Program-made: the position numbers and the translations under genes
The notes under the pieces: model-generated
What the model saw: the letters and a program-made list of their open reading frames with translations, nothing else
Told to the model about the DNA's origin: nothing
Databases searched by the model: none
Source of the DNA: Vavraia culicis subsp. floridensis
Taxonomy: Eukaryota; Microsporidia; Pleistophoridae
Assembly (NCBI RefSeq): GCF_000192795.1
Contig: NW_007360615.1
Coordinates: 62,001 to 126,000 of the forward strand
DNA length: 64,000 nucleotides
Reading direction: 5' to 3'
In this document: piece after piece, positions 20,326-31,293 of the stretch
Position numbering within the stretch: position 1 is the stretch's first letter
Layout of the letters: each line of letters begins with the position of its first letter

Positions 20326-21605
20326 GTGCGTTCGTTTTGAAGAATGTTTAAATGTTTGTATGTGAAACTGTGTGAGCTGATGGTGCGCGTTTTGATTGGA
20401 GTGGTAAGGTACGGCAGTGTTCCTGCTAGTCCTTTGCAGCTTGTGGTGCATTTCCGATACTTACCGTGTTCGTTAGTACACCCCACAAATCGTACTGTAC
20501 TTGTCAGTACGGGCTGCATCCCATCGTTAGTGTATCTCTCAATCCATCCTTGGTACGATTAATATCTCACTCCGTTACCAATCACCATCTTTTCACTTCA
20601 TGTTTTCACTTCATCTTTCCTCCTCATGTTTTCACTTCATCTTTCCTCCTCATCTTTTCACTTCTTCTTTCCTCCTCATCTTTCCTCCTCATCTTTTCAC
20701 TTCTTCTTTCCTCCTCATCTTTTCACTTCATCTTTTCACTTCATCTTTCCTCCTCATCTTTTCACTCCATCTTTTCACTCCATCAATACCACATAAATTC
20801 ATTCTCTTACCCACATCATGTTCAATTCAGCAACCTAACTACATTTGGTACACTCGTACAGGTATTTTAATGTTTTTGCTGTCAATCCCTTACGTGTTCA
20901 CAATAAACCAATAGCAGCACAGCAATAGTGAAAAATTAACGAGGTAATAGGCTGTGTGGACAAGCCTTGGCCCCTTGTGCCACAATCAAATCAATGAATA
21001 GCACAGAACAATGCGCTATTTGATCCGAATATAAAGAACAACTATTAAAATATTACCATTCATTTATGCAACACTCCACTCTTCACATATTTTACCTTCC
21101 TACATCACGCCCGCTAAAACATTACGGTCATCCGTACGATATGCCCTTGCCAGCCAATACGCTTCAAATCAAACAACTATCAATTAACATTCTTTAACAC
21201 GCGTGTTATAACCGACCAACCGGCATGCGCACGTAAAATGAACGAGCAGTACCATTTACTTCCATGTATGGTTAATATTAATTAATTTGTTGGGGCAGTG
21301 GCAAATTAAGAAAATAATACCTATCAAGCAAAGTGGAAGGGGGGGAAGAATGAGATGGACAGGAATTGGAAATTATGAATGACGCGGTAGAATGAATGGA
21401 TTAAATGTTACGGATGGCAGAGAATTGAACACGCTAATAAATAATTTAATGTACACCACGCTAAACACTCTCTAACACAAACTGATCTTCTCCAACGCAA
21501 TAATAGCACTCTCCACCCCATCCCCTAATCCTGTCTCTCAGTACATCCCCCTACTACAAACCAATACAACACCAACTAAACATTTTGTAAACTAACTTTT
21601 ACTTT
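20326..21605. other. Intergenic 1.3 kb with a pyrimidine-rich array
   Basis: No gene is supported. The C/T-rich array at 20583-20790 dominates the left half. The right half is AT-rich and C-rich DNA beyond the 3' end of the histone H3 gene. Confidence 0.5.
20583..20790. repeat. Degenerate pyrimidine-rich minisatellite
   Basis: The array is built from blocks such as TTTTCACTTC, ATCTTTCCTCCTCA and TCTTTCCTCC in variable order, with almost no purines except the A of CA and AT steps on the plus strand. A long one-strand pyrimidine tract could form unusual DNA structures. Confidence 0.85.
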
Positions 21606-22025
21606 TTATGAGAAACCAAATCTTCCTCTCAACTTACCAACCAGATTTATGTCCCTCGGCATAACGGTGACCCGCTTGGCATGGTTAGCCGCAAGCAGTC
21701 CATCCTCAAACAAGCCCACCAAATAATTCTCAAACGCTTCGTGCAGCGCAGACAGACACTGTGCCTGGTACCTCATGTCATCACGTATTTTAGACGTTAT
21801 GTCCCTCACCATTCTCTGGAACGGCGCCTTCCTCACCACCGTTTCCGTACTCTTCTGGTACCTACGAATCTCCTTCAGCGCAACCATTCCGCTCTTGTAC
21901 CTGAGCTTCTTTACACCCTGCGAGGATGTCTGCATCGCACTCTTACGCGCCGCCTTCGTTGCCAACTGCTTGCGCGGCGCTTTGCCGCCCGTGCTTTTTC
22001 TTGCTGTTTGTTTTGTTCTTGCCAT
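21606..22025 (-). CDS. HHT1: Histone H3
   Basis: This is core histone H3, 139 residues with the initiator Met. The N-terminal tail is identical to canonical H3 through Ala29, keeping T3, K4, K9, S10, K14, K18, K23, K27 and S28. After Ala29 the sequence departs: the K36 region reads [16 protein letters not shown], two residues longer than canonical, and the usual Pro-His after the KK is gone. The histone fold is recognisable ([32 protein letters not shown]) but divergent and ends in GRFGFS instead of RGERA. The nearest CCC motif is 17 bases upstream and touches an out-of-frame ATG. Confidence 0.96.
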   Translation of the reverse strand: MARTKQTARKSTGGKAPRKQLATKAARKSAMQTSSQGVKKLRYKSGMVALKEIRRYQKSTETVVRKAPFQRMVRDITSKIRDDMRYQAQCLSALHEAFENYLVGLFEDGLLAANHAKRVTVMPRDINLVGKLRGRFGFS

Positions 22026-22041
22026 CTCTCTTTTTTACCAT
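21943..22041 (-). other. Upstream ATG overlapping the H3 start
   Basis: An ATG at 22041, directly preceded by CCC, opens a 32-codon frame that is out of phase with H3 and ends inside the H3 tail coding region. I do not propose that it codes for a functional peptide. It matters because the CCC motif elsewhere marks the used start codon. Confidence 0.4.
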
Positions 22042-22424
22042 GGGTAAAAAACAAAAATAGTTTTATACGAAAAAAGGAGTAAATCAACTGTGCCAAAGAT
22101 TTGTTTCAGAATGTGAGCGATTCGTACCGCTGTCCTGATTCGTTGGTTTGCACGGTCTTAACGTGATGTGCAATGGGTGCATATCCGGTCCGTTCAATAC
22201 CTATCGATAGGTGCACCGGCACATCAAACACAGAATAAGTTGGTGAGAAAGGAAATATGAGCGGTAAAAATGTACATAGTGTAAAACAGACATGAGATGA
22301 GGTGGAGATGAGCACAGCAGCGAGCACGGTGATAGCACGTTCTTATCGCTTTGATTACCTCTCCAATTAATACCATTTTTGTTTTATATTGCATATTGGT
22401 GGGAATATGGCACGGTTGAGAGCG

Positions 22425-22664
22425 TGTGATGAGGATGGAAGCGTAACACAGACATGAGATGAGGTAGGTGCGTAAAACAGACATGAGATGAGGATGGAAG
22501 CGTAACACAGACATGTGATGAGGATAGAAGCGTAACACAGACATGTGATGAGGATAGAAGCGTAACACAGACATGTGATGAGGATAGAAGCGTAACACAG
22601 ACATGTGATGAGGATGGAAGCGTAAAACAGACATGTGATGAGGATGGAAGCGTAACACAGACAT
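22425..22664. repeat. 30-bp tandem repeat, about eight copies
   Basis: The unit contains CGTAACACAGACATGTGATG followed by AGGATAGAAG, with small variations (AACACAG/AAAACAG, GTGATG/GAGATG). A detached copy lies at about 22270-22300. The long minus-strand frames here are a by-product of a repeat divisible by three. Confidence 0.95.
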
Positions 22665-23566
22665 GAGTAGAATAAACGCAGCGGTGCACCGCTCAGCTGT
22701 TCATAGTAGCCCAAACCTAAATTATTTCATTACCCGTCCTGTCAATGCTTCTTTCGTACATTATTATGCGTTTTTATATTTACCAGTCTCTTCCCCTACA
22801 CGTTTTGGTATTTCATACCTTGCTACACTTCTCATGCCCAGTTTCATCACCATTTTATGTTATGCACCGTTTTTGAGAGCATGCCTCATTATTACCTTTT
22901 ACCTCACAGCAACATGCACCGTTCATTTCACCTTTACTTCCTTATAAAGGTGTGCACCACTTATTTATGCAACTTACTCCTCTTTTATCCCGCCAAATAT
23001 TTTTTTATGCACCGCAAATCATAATCATTGTTACACTTGAGATGGGCACCGCAATATGATAGCGCTCTAACGCACAAAACTGCTTATACACCACTTTCGC
23101 AGTGCTGCTCGCTTGCAAAACACTTTTGCTCTTACCGTTCTACCGCTGTGCTTTTAGTGCCTGCAAAATTGCTCTACTACCTCTTCTTCAACAGACAATC
23201 CTTCATTTTTGCTGGAGGTTTTTTCTTCATCGCATTAGCTGTTCACAGCTCAAGTGCTCGCTTAACTGCCTGCCACCACCGTGGTAATTTACCTCCTATC
23301 TCCATTACTTTGCTAATTATGCAGTCTGGAAATAAAAGAGCGTTTATAGCAAGGCAATAAGCATGAAAATAGCGATTTATGGCGCAGCAGTGTGTGAAGC
23401 GCTGTATGGCAGTGAAAATACGTAGATAATGCATGAATGGTAATTTAGAAATATTTACACGGTAAGAGCGTAGTATTATGCATTATTAGCGTTTTACACG
23501 AAAGAGCGTTTTTGTTTGCAATTTATGCATTGATGAAACGATAAATATCAGAAGCTTTGTGCCTGA

Positions 23567-23725
23567 AGCACGAAAGAGAGCTAGAGGGTAAATGAGGTGA
23601 AATTGGTGCAATGATGAGCACGAAAGAGAGCTCGAGGGTAAATGAGGTGAAATTGGTGCAATGATGAGCACGAAAGAGAGCTCGAGGGTAAATGAGGTGA
23701 AATTGGTGCAATGATGAGCACGAAA
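23567..23725. repeat. 50-bp tandem repeat, 3.2 copies
   Basis: Copies start at 23567, 23617, 23667 and 23717 (partial). The first carries CTAGAGG where the others have CTCGAGG. The unit includes AGCACGAAAGAGAGCT and AAATTGGTGCAATGATG. Confidence 0.95.
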
Positions 23726-25025
23726 CAATAGCCTGATCGATTAGAGAACTGGTAAAGTAAAATGAGAGAAGACCAGCAGATGACTTTTGGAGAGCATGGT
23801 AAAAATAGGAACAGAAATGAAAATAGAACAACATTACAATACGAGTTATCATGATGGTGCAATTTAAGCGGCACATGCATTACCAAATAAAGAACGGCTT
23901 AAAGACTGATTGGTTAGTTTGAAAAGTACAAATTTTTGTTTCACACTTCGTTCAGAGTTGAAAATAAAGTATCGCTACAGTACATTCTTTCTGAAACACG
24001 CTCAGCCACTTTTTACAAGCAATACGTGGAGTACATGCTTTTAATTAAAAATTAATTCGGCCATTCTTACCAAAAATGGCAAAATAAATTAATGCAGCTG
24101 TAAAAAAGTAAAACGCTTACTTCAAAAGTATAAAATATACTCAGCAGATGACCGTGCTGTTTCCGTATAAACAGATATTCAGCAGTAGAACATTGGGCGG
24201 TACATTTATAGAAATATTGCATGATAGAACGAATCTACAGACATGGCGTAGGGAGCACTTTCTAATGCCTGTACATGCGTGGTAATGTTGCAAATCTATT
24301 TTTTGTGCTTGCTATGAAGGAATGCTTTGCTATTGGCAGTGGTACGCATTATCGGTACGAGTGGTGGCACGTGTTGGTATATTACCAATTATTGCGCAGC
24401 ATGATGTGCTATGGTAGTACGTGTTATTGCAGGGAGTACTTATGAGATATTTTTGTTGGCTTGCCACCAATCATACGGTGGTGAAATGGGGAAGATGGCC
24501 AAATCATAACGCATAATCGTAAATTTATTAATTTTTATGTACTTACAGTCACGGCATGGCATAATGAACGGTGTACGGTATAAAAACGTGCGCAGCATTT
24601 ATGTGCATGATCGTTTTGATATGGAATACCTTTGGAGCAGCAGCTCGTACAGAGCAGTATGGAATGATCGTGCACACGAAGTAATGGTACGGTGATGAGG
24701 TGATAATGGTTAATTTACCATATTGCGCTCTGTTCATACGTAGTGCCACGTACTAAGGGCATTTTTTGATTGAGGGACAGGAGCATTACTGTTTTGGATT
24801 ATTCCCTGCCCTGGAAAAGGTCATTCCTGCGATATGCTCGCTCCTATGGAACCAAAATTTATTTCTGTGAAAGCACGAATCATTGAATGTGCAGCAGAAT
24901 ATCATTGGTACGTTATTACTTAGTTGATTGTTTTGCATTTGTGGTAGAAAGTGGGCATTTACTGATGTTTACATGGTTTAATCATTTGATGCTCTTTACT
25001 GTTATCTTTGCACGTTCTCTACTCC

Positions 25026-25137
25026 TCAACTATTCTATGCAACTTTGGCACCAATTCTTCAACCAACTATTCTATGCAACTTTGGCACCAATTCTTCAAC
25101 CAACTATTCTATGCAACTTTGGCACCAGTTCTTCAAC
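25026..25137. repeat. 37-bp tandem repeat, three copies, upstream of CCA1
   Basis: Copies start near 25027, 25064 and 25101. The unit contains CAACTATTCTATGCAACTTT and GGCACCAATTCTTCAAC. It ends about 95 bp before the CCA1 start, so it lies in the probable promoter. Confidence 0.95.
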
Positions 25138-25232
25138 TACCATCTTCTACACCCATCATGCCATGTGGTCAACCTCGCACTCAAATCAGTATCTCCTGCT
25201 TTACCCTGATCAAAACATTTCTGTACCCTTTC

Positions 25233-27167
25233 ATGTCCCTGCACGAAATAAAACTGGCACCAACCGAAGAAAAGATCATAACCAAGATCAAAACATACGC
25301 ACATACACTGCAGGGGATAGTGCCACGTGTTGCTGGCGGATGGGTACGTGATAAGCTGCTGGGCAAGGTGAGCAATGACATCGACATTACGATCAACAGA
25401 ATCAGCGGATATGCATTCGCACATGGAATGCAAGAGTACTACGGTATTACCGGCAGTATCGGACAGATCAAGGCTAATCCCGACAAGTCCAAGCATCTGG
25501 AGACCGCTGTGATGCGTATCGAGGGCGTGTTCGTGGACTTCTTGTCGTTACGAACTGAAGAGTACTTTGATACGCGTATACCGGTGGTAAAGAGCTGCAG
25601 TGCACAGGAAGATGCGTTCAGAAGGGATTTAACCATCAATGCGCTGTTCTACAACATTATGGAGCAGTGCATCGAAGACTTTACGGGCAGGGGACTGTCA
25701 GACCTTGAGCACGGTGTTATACGAACACCCATGGACCCATTAAAAACGCTCATCGATGATCCGCTGCGCATACTCAGAATAATCCGCTTTAGCGTGCGCT
25801 TCAAGTTCAAAATTGCAGACGGGCTGTTCGTAGCATTTCAGAACGAGCACGTGCGCACAAATCTGCACAAGAAGATCAGCAACGAGCGCATAGGTCAGGA
25901 AATGTACAAAATTCTTGGGTACGAGCACTTCATACACGCATTTAGAGTTATGGTTGGCTGTGCGCTTGTGCCTGCCATCTTCAAAAGACGTATACCGATC
26001 GATCAGCACGATCTCATGCACGTGTACCGCAACTACGTCCGGCTGCAGAGGTACTTTGTGTTTGATGAGCGGCTTGCCAGGCTGTACATCATGCTGCTGC
26101 ACAATGCGTGTGTTAGCGTAGAAAATACGTTCAGTAACTTTTTGATTGTTAAGAACTGCCTGTGCTACGGTAAAAGGGAATTTGGGAAAGTTAAGGTGGT
26201 GGAGAAGAATTTATGTTTGCTAAGGAAGGTGAATGAGCGTATGAGTGCTGAGGATGCGGTGTTTTTGGTTAGGCATATGAAAGAAGAGTATGAGCTGTCG
26301 TTTTTTGTGTATTTGATGGTGGCAGATTATGGGGACGATGAGGTGTTATGTAGCTATGAGGGAGTTGTTGGGATGCATGGTGGTGATGAGAAGGGAATTA
26401 GTGAGGAAGGGAATGAAGAGCAAAGGAATGAAGAGCAAAGGAATGAAGAGCAAAGGAATGAAGAGCAAAGGAATGAAGAGCAAAGGAATGAAGAGCAAGG
26501 CAATGAAGAGATAACGCTCAGTACCAGGAAGAACAGACTTGAAAGTGAAAAATCCATGAAGAGAAAACAAAGCACCAAAAAGGATATGAATGAGATGCAG
26601 TACGATCAACAATACGAGAGATGTGAAGAAAGGGTTATGCACGAGGAGAACGCGGCAGAAAAGATGCTCACACATGAACGCGTTCATAACATTACGATGG
26701 AAGAACATGAGCGCACCGGAGGATCCTTAACAAGAGAAATGGAGCATTTGCACATTCACGAGGACACTAACACCACGTTAATGAGTGATAAACAAGGCAA
26801 TTCACAGGAGGCGTCCTCAGCAAGCACAAATGATAAACTGAACAGACCATCAACAGGCACAAACACCGTGCACGAATCGCTCAGGCAGTACGCAAACGCG
26901 AACAAACACCTGATCCTCCACATCCTCAGAACAATTCGTCCGTATAAAAAACTGCTGTTTACCAAAACATTCACCTTCAACGGCCGCACAATCTTTGATT
27001 CGCTCGGCATCGACCAGAACGAAATATCGTTTTATCTTGAGATGGCCAAGGTGCAACAAATCGTGCATGGTGTTGCGGATGGTGACATTATGGACAGGTT
27101 GAAGGTGATCAAAGAGCAGCAACGCATAAAAGGGTTTAGAACGTTCTATTTGACAAATATCTTCTGA
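25233..27167 (+). CDS. CCA1: CCA-adding enzyme (tRNA nucleotidyltransferase)
   Basis: This enzyme adds or repairs the 3' CCA of tRNAs. It is a class II nucleotidyltransferase: motif A is GGWVRDK (35-41) followed by the metal-binding DID (49-51); RRDLTINAL lies at about 130-138 and DDPLRILRIIRF at about 175-186. At 644 residues it is longer than usual, because a hydrophilic insertion of roughly 150 residues (about 390-540) separates the neck region from the C-terminal helices. The insertion contains a perfect pentapeptide array, NEEQR. The frame is open further upstream, through the 37-bp array, but CCC at 25226-25228 and the enzyme's N-terminus support 25233. One gene probably serves the single cytosolic tRNA pool, as microsporidia lack a mitochondrial genome. 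Confidence 0.92.
   Translation: MSLHEIKLAPTEEKIITKIKTYAHTLQGIVPRVAGGWVRDKLLGKVSNDIDITINRISGYAFAHGMQEYYGITGSIGQIKANPDKSKHLETAVMRIEGVFVDFLSLRTEEYFDTRIPVVKSCSAQEDAFRRDLTINALFYNIMEQCIEDFTGRGLSDLEHGVIRTPMDPLKTLIDDPLRILRIIRFSVRFKFKIADGLFVAFQNEHVRTNLHKKISNERIGQEMYKILGYEHFIHAFRVMVGCALVPAIFKRRIPIDQHDLMHVYRNYVRLQRYFVFDERLARLYIMLLHNACVSVENTFSNFLIVKNCLCYGKREFGKVKVVEKNLCLLRKVNERMSAEDAVFLVRHMKEEYELSFFVYLMVADYGDDEVLCSYEGVVGMHGGDEKGISEEGNEEQRNEEQRNEEQRNEEQRNEEQRNEEQGNEEITLSTRKNRLESEKSMKRKQSTKKDMNEMQYDQQYERCEERVMHEENAAEKMLTHERVHNITMEEHERTGGSLTREMEHLHIHEDTNTTLMSDKQGNSQEASSASTNDKLNRPSTGTNTVHESLRQYANANKHLILHILRTIRPYKKLLFTKTFTFNGRTIFDSLGIDQNEISFYLEMAKVQQIVHGVADGDIMDRLKVIKEQQRIKGFRTFYLTNIF
26411..26510 (+). repeat. 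15-bp in-frame repeat inside CCA1
   Basis: The unit GAATGAAGAGCAAAG occurs almost seven times and codes for NEEQR repeats in the linker of the CCA enzyme. The last copies carry AAGG and CAATG changes. Confidence 0.97.
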
Positions 27168-28701
27168 ATGGCGTTGCAAGAGCACGTGCTGCGGTGTGGT
27201 TATTAGCGTGCTATACGTGCCCGTGTTGTTACGATGCCTGTTCGGGGGAAGTACCAAACAAGCTCTTGATAAAAACTGTGCTTTTAATTTCGTTCTAAAG
27301 ATTTGTTGGTGTTTGCGGGTTGATCTGAACCGTAGTACACGTTAATTAAGTTATTGATAATTTATTTTGAAAAATTGCCTTCCGCTCGATGTCTACGGAA
27401 CAAGCAATGATTATCCCCTAACCATTACTTCCTCGTATAAACAGCAAATGAAGTATTCCCCTTAATTTTGTTTACCAAACGCATTTTTATTTATTCCTCT
27501 ATGCACCTGAAAAGTGTGTTTTTAGGTGTTGCTGTATGAGAAGGTAAAAAAGTGGTGTAAGGCAATTTATCAAAATATTTTGAAGGTGTTACTGCGTCCC
27601 TTTCACCTTTGAAGGATGCTCAATTCGTTTTTAGACCAGGGGTTAGAAACGGTGTTTTGGTGAAACAATGGAGGTAAAGGTAATAATTTAATTTATTTTT
27701 ACTAAAAGTACGTTCAGTCATTTCCTCACGCCACAGCATGAAAAACACTTTTTTGAGCTTCTTCATCACAAACATGAACAATAAAAAGCTGATTGGTGAT
27801 TTCAGTACGAATGAATAAATTGCCTCTTCAAAAGGTGCACAGCAATAGAAAACGAATCGGCAGTGTTAAGCAGAGCACAAAAAGTGCCTGATGCAACAAC
27901 ACGTTTCGTTTTGTAAACGGAAGTAGTGCAGCTCGTCAAGAAGCAGAAGTAGAAAACTTCTAATTGCATGCTTAGCACGACACTGTGTTTGCAACGTATC
28001 GTGTGCTACGCCCTGTCCTGCGGTGTATGCACCGGTAGTGCTGCTACCAATTTGCAGAGGTGTGCCGCTGTGCTCAAAAAGATGCAAATTTTTTACCCCC
28101 GTGAAAATGATGAAACCGTTTTTCCAGTTATCCCTGTCTGAGCGGTGACGAAGTAACGTTCTGATTCACCGTAATTAAATCTTATTTTGGTGTTATTTGC
28201 GGTTTTGTGGGCGGTAGAGCGGATCTATCATGCTGTAACCAGGTATGTGCCTGAAAGGTAGTGCATCGTTGGTGTGCTTATCCGTGTTGCGATTATTTTA
28301 TGAGCAGTGTACACGTCCTGACGTGGTGTGTGTTCCACGATGAGCAATGTAAATGCTTTAAATGACGAGCCCTTTTATAAAAATGAGTGGTTTGTACCGT
28401 ACAAATATTTTTTTGCTTCACTTGTATTGCAAGGAAGGATCTTTTACTCCGTGGTAGCAGGATGATGCCATTTAAAAGACTGTGAACCGCTCTACGCACG
28501 ATTTTGTACTTTATCTGGCAGTTACGAGAAACGGAACGTGTGAGAAAGATGATTTTCTATTCGATGTGCTATTTACGATGATGCAATGCTCAGCTTAGCG
28601 TGGTCTAAGGAAATGCTGAAGACCTTCCACGCCATAAAACGTACTTAAATGTTAAAATCAACGTTGCTTTATTACGTGTCGCACACCCCGCTGATGCTCC
28701 A
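27168..28701. other. Intergenic 1.5 kb
   Basis: I see no gene and no tandem array here. The DNA is AT-rich with short random frames. Confidence 0.55.
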
Positions 28702-31293
28702 CTAGAAGCACACCAGGATCACAAACACAATGCCGAAGGAGGTCAGCGCGAACGCAAGCTCCTCATAGTCCTTCTTCGCCTTACAAATCTTCTTGATCTT
28801 CTTCTTGCACTTCTCATTTGCCTTCTCCTCCTTCCGCTTCGTGTTCAGTCGCAAGAAGTTGTTCACCCTGTTCTTTACGCTGCCTTTTTCTTGCTCAAAG
28901 AAAATCGCGCATTCCAGAAAGTCTCTGTAGATGGGAAAGAGTGCGGTGTACGATATCTCGACGAGCTGCTGCTGCAGATCTTCAAGGAACCTTTTCATGG
29001 CATACACAGGCACGTACAGCCGGTTAGGCTGCGAGAAATGTGTCTCAATAAACAGCAGCTTGTTGATAAGATTCTTAAACACATCTATTTTGTGGGTTAC
29101 CTTGCTGTCACTGCCCTCCATGTACTTCTGCAGCTGTGCGACCACCACGCTCAGCTGCTCATAGTTCTCCTCAAATTTACGCTCTATGAATGAAAGAGCA
29201 TCGTGCTTGTCCGTCTCCTGCTGCTCATTCAGGATGTCTACAACCTCTTCCACATCAAAAAGATTCTTTTTGTTGCAGTTCGGCACATCCATGAGCACAC
29301 ACTTCTTGGCGAGTGCCTGTGCATACACCATGCTCACAATGCCTATGAAAATGTTGCCGATCAGAATCACCAACAGGATCAGCTTGAAAATTGGAATTAT
29401 GTCGAGCAGATTGCAAATCATAAAGATGAAGATTGTCAGGCATATCAGGCCTTGTAGTATCATAAATACCTGTATTTTTACGAGATTTTGTGTTTCTTGC
29501 AGATCAAACGGTGACTTATGTTCTGTCCGCTTTTCCGCCTCAAACTTTTCATTATTAAGTCCTGCAAATTTTACGTCTTCTGCTTTTAAAGGCTCATAGA
29601 TTGCGCTGTTGCCGGTTCCTGTGCCAAGCAGGGCACTGAAAAATCCACCATTTGGTCTCCTGTCCGTGGTTGATGGGCCAGGTAACAAATTCAGCGCGTT
29701 AACCTTGGTGCTAGAGCTGGGCATTCCTAGTGCAATGCCCTTGTGGCCTAAACCGGGCAACAGATTCACAGCGCTGTCCTTAACCGTGTCCAGCGCATTT
29801 ACCACGTTGTTCGCAGTCCCTGTGCCTGCTACCAAATTCGCAGCGCTGTCCTTAAGACCGATGTCAAAAACACTCGGTCTACCGTTCACACCATATCCCT
29901 CTTGTAAACGATCCCCGTTCCCCAGATAAAATTTGATACTGCCCGTTGAACCGTCTCCCGAAATGTTTTTCTGCCCTTTTGTGATCCTTAAGAAGCCTTC
30001 CAACACGTCCACAATACCAATACGCTCCCCCACATCTTTCTTCAGCTCTTGCATATCTATTTTGTACAGATCTGCGCTAATATCTGCATTAGAGAGCACA
30101 TCACCCACATCAGCGCTCGCCCTCAGGAAATTCTCGAAATTGTCCTCGAACAGCCTCAAATCCTCCGCCACGTACTTTTTTGTTTTCTTGAGCGATGCGA
30201 GCAGCGATTTGGTGCGATTGACTGCGTTCTCTTTGCGAAGCATCGTCTGTTTGAGTGATATTATGAATGATTTCTGTTCAAATGTGTCGTTGTACATCGT
30301 CTTTGTGTTTGCTAGTGCCTCTGACACCTCCCGTGGGGTGCTCTCGTCTTTCAATACGCCGTTTTCTGTTCCTTTCGGCCTATCCGTGTCATTGATCGGT
30401 GTGTCCTGTGCCGGAGTATCAGAGCTATTCGGCGGTGAGTTGTTTGCGGGCACACCATTTCCACTTTTTTTACCCACCTTTTTTATCACGACCTGTCTAC
30501 TTACCACATTTTTTCTTTCTTTGGCATCCTTTCCTTCCCTTATTGCATCCGTTCTTTGGCCACTTGCCTTATCTGCCATCGCTAGTCCGCCATCATTCAG
30601 CATCTTGCTGCCTATTCGTGTGCTCTCCTTCATGTTCTGGCTATATTCCATTTCATTTTCGTGGTTATCATCTTCGTCATTGTCATTCGTTCCTGTTCCA
30701 TTATCCGTTCCCATCTTAGCATTTGTTTCGTTCGCTGCTCTAGCACCATTTACGCTCTCACTTGCTGCTTTAGCACCATTTACGTTCTCACTTGCTGCTC
30801 TAGCACCATTTACGTTCTCATTTGCTGCTCTAGCATCGTCTCCAACTCGTCCTTCACTCAGTTCATCTTTAACCGCCTTGCCCTCGCCCATTTCACCGCT
30901 TCCCACCTTTCCATTATCATCCTTAGGCCGTCTAAACAAGTAAAGAATCTTTTCCTTCACATAGCTGTTCCTGATACCGCCCACTCCAATCACATCTCTC
31001 CATTTATTCCCACTCACGTCCATCAGCATCCCAACCCGAAAACTCCTCTCCAAACAAAAACCCGAGTAAATCAAAATACCGCCCATCACGAACGGCAACA
31101 GCCCGGTCTGTCTCTTCAACCTTATAACACGCACAACAAGTGCAAAGAATGAAATAAGTGTAACGATGACCACCAGCCTGAAGAAGCGTGGATTGTTGAG
31201 CTGGTTGTACAGCGTAGACATGATCGTCTTTTGGTGGTGGAAGGTGAGTGCAGGACCTAGAAAGTATTCTCTGAGTGATGATGGTATGGTCAT
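28702..31293 (-). CDS. Large multi-pass membrane protein, function unknown
   Basis: The 863-residue product has five probable membrane segments: two near the N-terminus (about 39-57 and 65-79), two close together in the middle (around FMILQGLICLTIFIFMICNL and FKLILLVILIGNIFIGIVSM) and one at the extreme C-terminus (ALTSFGIVFVILVCF). The first large loop is Asn/Gly/Asp-rich and holds a 10-residue repeat (NVNGARAASE-like). The second loop is charged and probably coiled coil, with several Cys (CVLMDVPNC, LECAIFF, CKKKIKKIC). I do not recognise the family; the five-segment, two-loop plan is reminiscent of prominin or Prm1, but I see no shared motif. The start is uncertain between 31293 (863 aa) and 31221 (839 aa); the frame is open to 31479. 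Confidence 0.75.
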   Translation of the reverse strand: MTIPSSLREYFLGPALTFHHQKTIMSTLYNQLNNPRFFRLVVIVTLISFFALVVRVIRLKRQTGLLPFVMGGILIYSGFCLERSFRVGMLMDVSGNKWRDVIGVGGIRNSYVKEKILYLFRRPKDDNGKVGSGEMGEGKAVKDELSEGRVGDDARAANENVNGARAASENVNGAKAASESVNGARAANETNAKMGTDNGTGTNDNDEDDNHENEMEYSQNMKESTRIGSKMLNDGGLAMADKASGQRTDAIREGKDAKERKNVVSRQVVIKKVGKKSGNGVPANNSPPNSSDTPAQDTPINDTDRPKGTENGVLKDESTPREVSEALANTKTMYNDTFEQKSFIISLKQTMLRKENAVNRTKSLLASLKKTKKYVAEDLRLFEDNFENFLRASADVGDVLSNADISADLYKIDMQELKKDVGERIGIVDVLEGFLRITKGQKNISGDGSTGSIKFYLGNGDRLQEGYGVNGRPSVFDIGLKDSAANLVAGTGTANNVVNALDTVKDSAVNLLPGLGHKGIALGMPSSSTKVNALNLLPGPSTTDRRPNGGFFSALLGTGTGNSAIYEPLKAEDVKFAGLNNEKFEAEKRTEHKSPFDLQETQNLVKIQVFMILQGLICLTIFIFMICNLLDIIPIFKLILLVILIGNIFIGIVSMVYAQALAKKCVLMDVPNCNKKNLFDVEEVVDILNEQQETDKHDALSFIERKFEENYEQLSVVVAQLQKYMEGSDSKVTHKIDVFKNLINKLLFIETHFSQPNRLYVPVYAMKRFLEDLQQQLVEISYTALFPIYRDFLECAIFFEQEKGSVKNRVNNFLRLNTKRKEEKANEKCKKKIKKICKAKKDYEELAFALTSFGIVFVILVCF
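30734..30835 (-). repeat. 30-bp in-frame repeat in membrane protein gene
   Basis: Units start at 30734, 30764, 30794 and 30824 and code for ten-residue ARAANENVNG-type repeats in the first large loop. The unit length preserves the frame. Confidence 0.93.

Larger units (their letters stand above)
22026..25232. other. Intergenic 3.2 kb with three minisatellites
   Basis: No gene is supported between histone H3 and the CCA enzyme. The stretch carries a 30-bp array, a 50-bp array and a 37-bp array, each listed separately. Remaining frames are short and random-looking. Confidence 0.55.

Noticed and set aside
20466..20914. Plus-strand Ser/Phe/Leu-rich frames
   Set aside because: They are translations of the pyrimidine-rich array with no unique part.
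22224..22714. Minus-strand frames coding for repeats such as MSVLRFHPHH
   Set aside because: They are open in all three frames over the 30-bp array, a by-product of the repeat.
29933..30943. 336-codon plus-strand frame rich in Ser/Leu/Phe
   Set aside because: It is the antisense shadow of the low-complexity loop of the large membrane protein.
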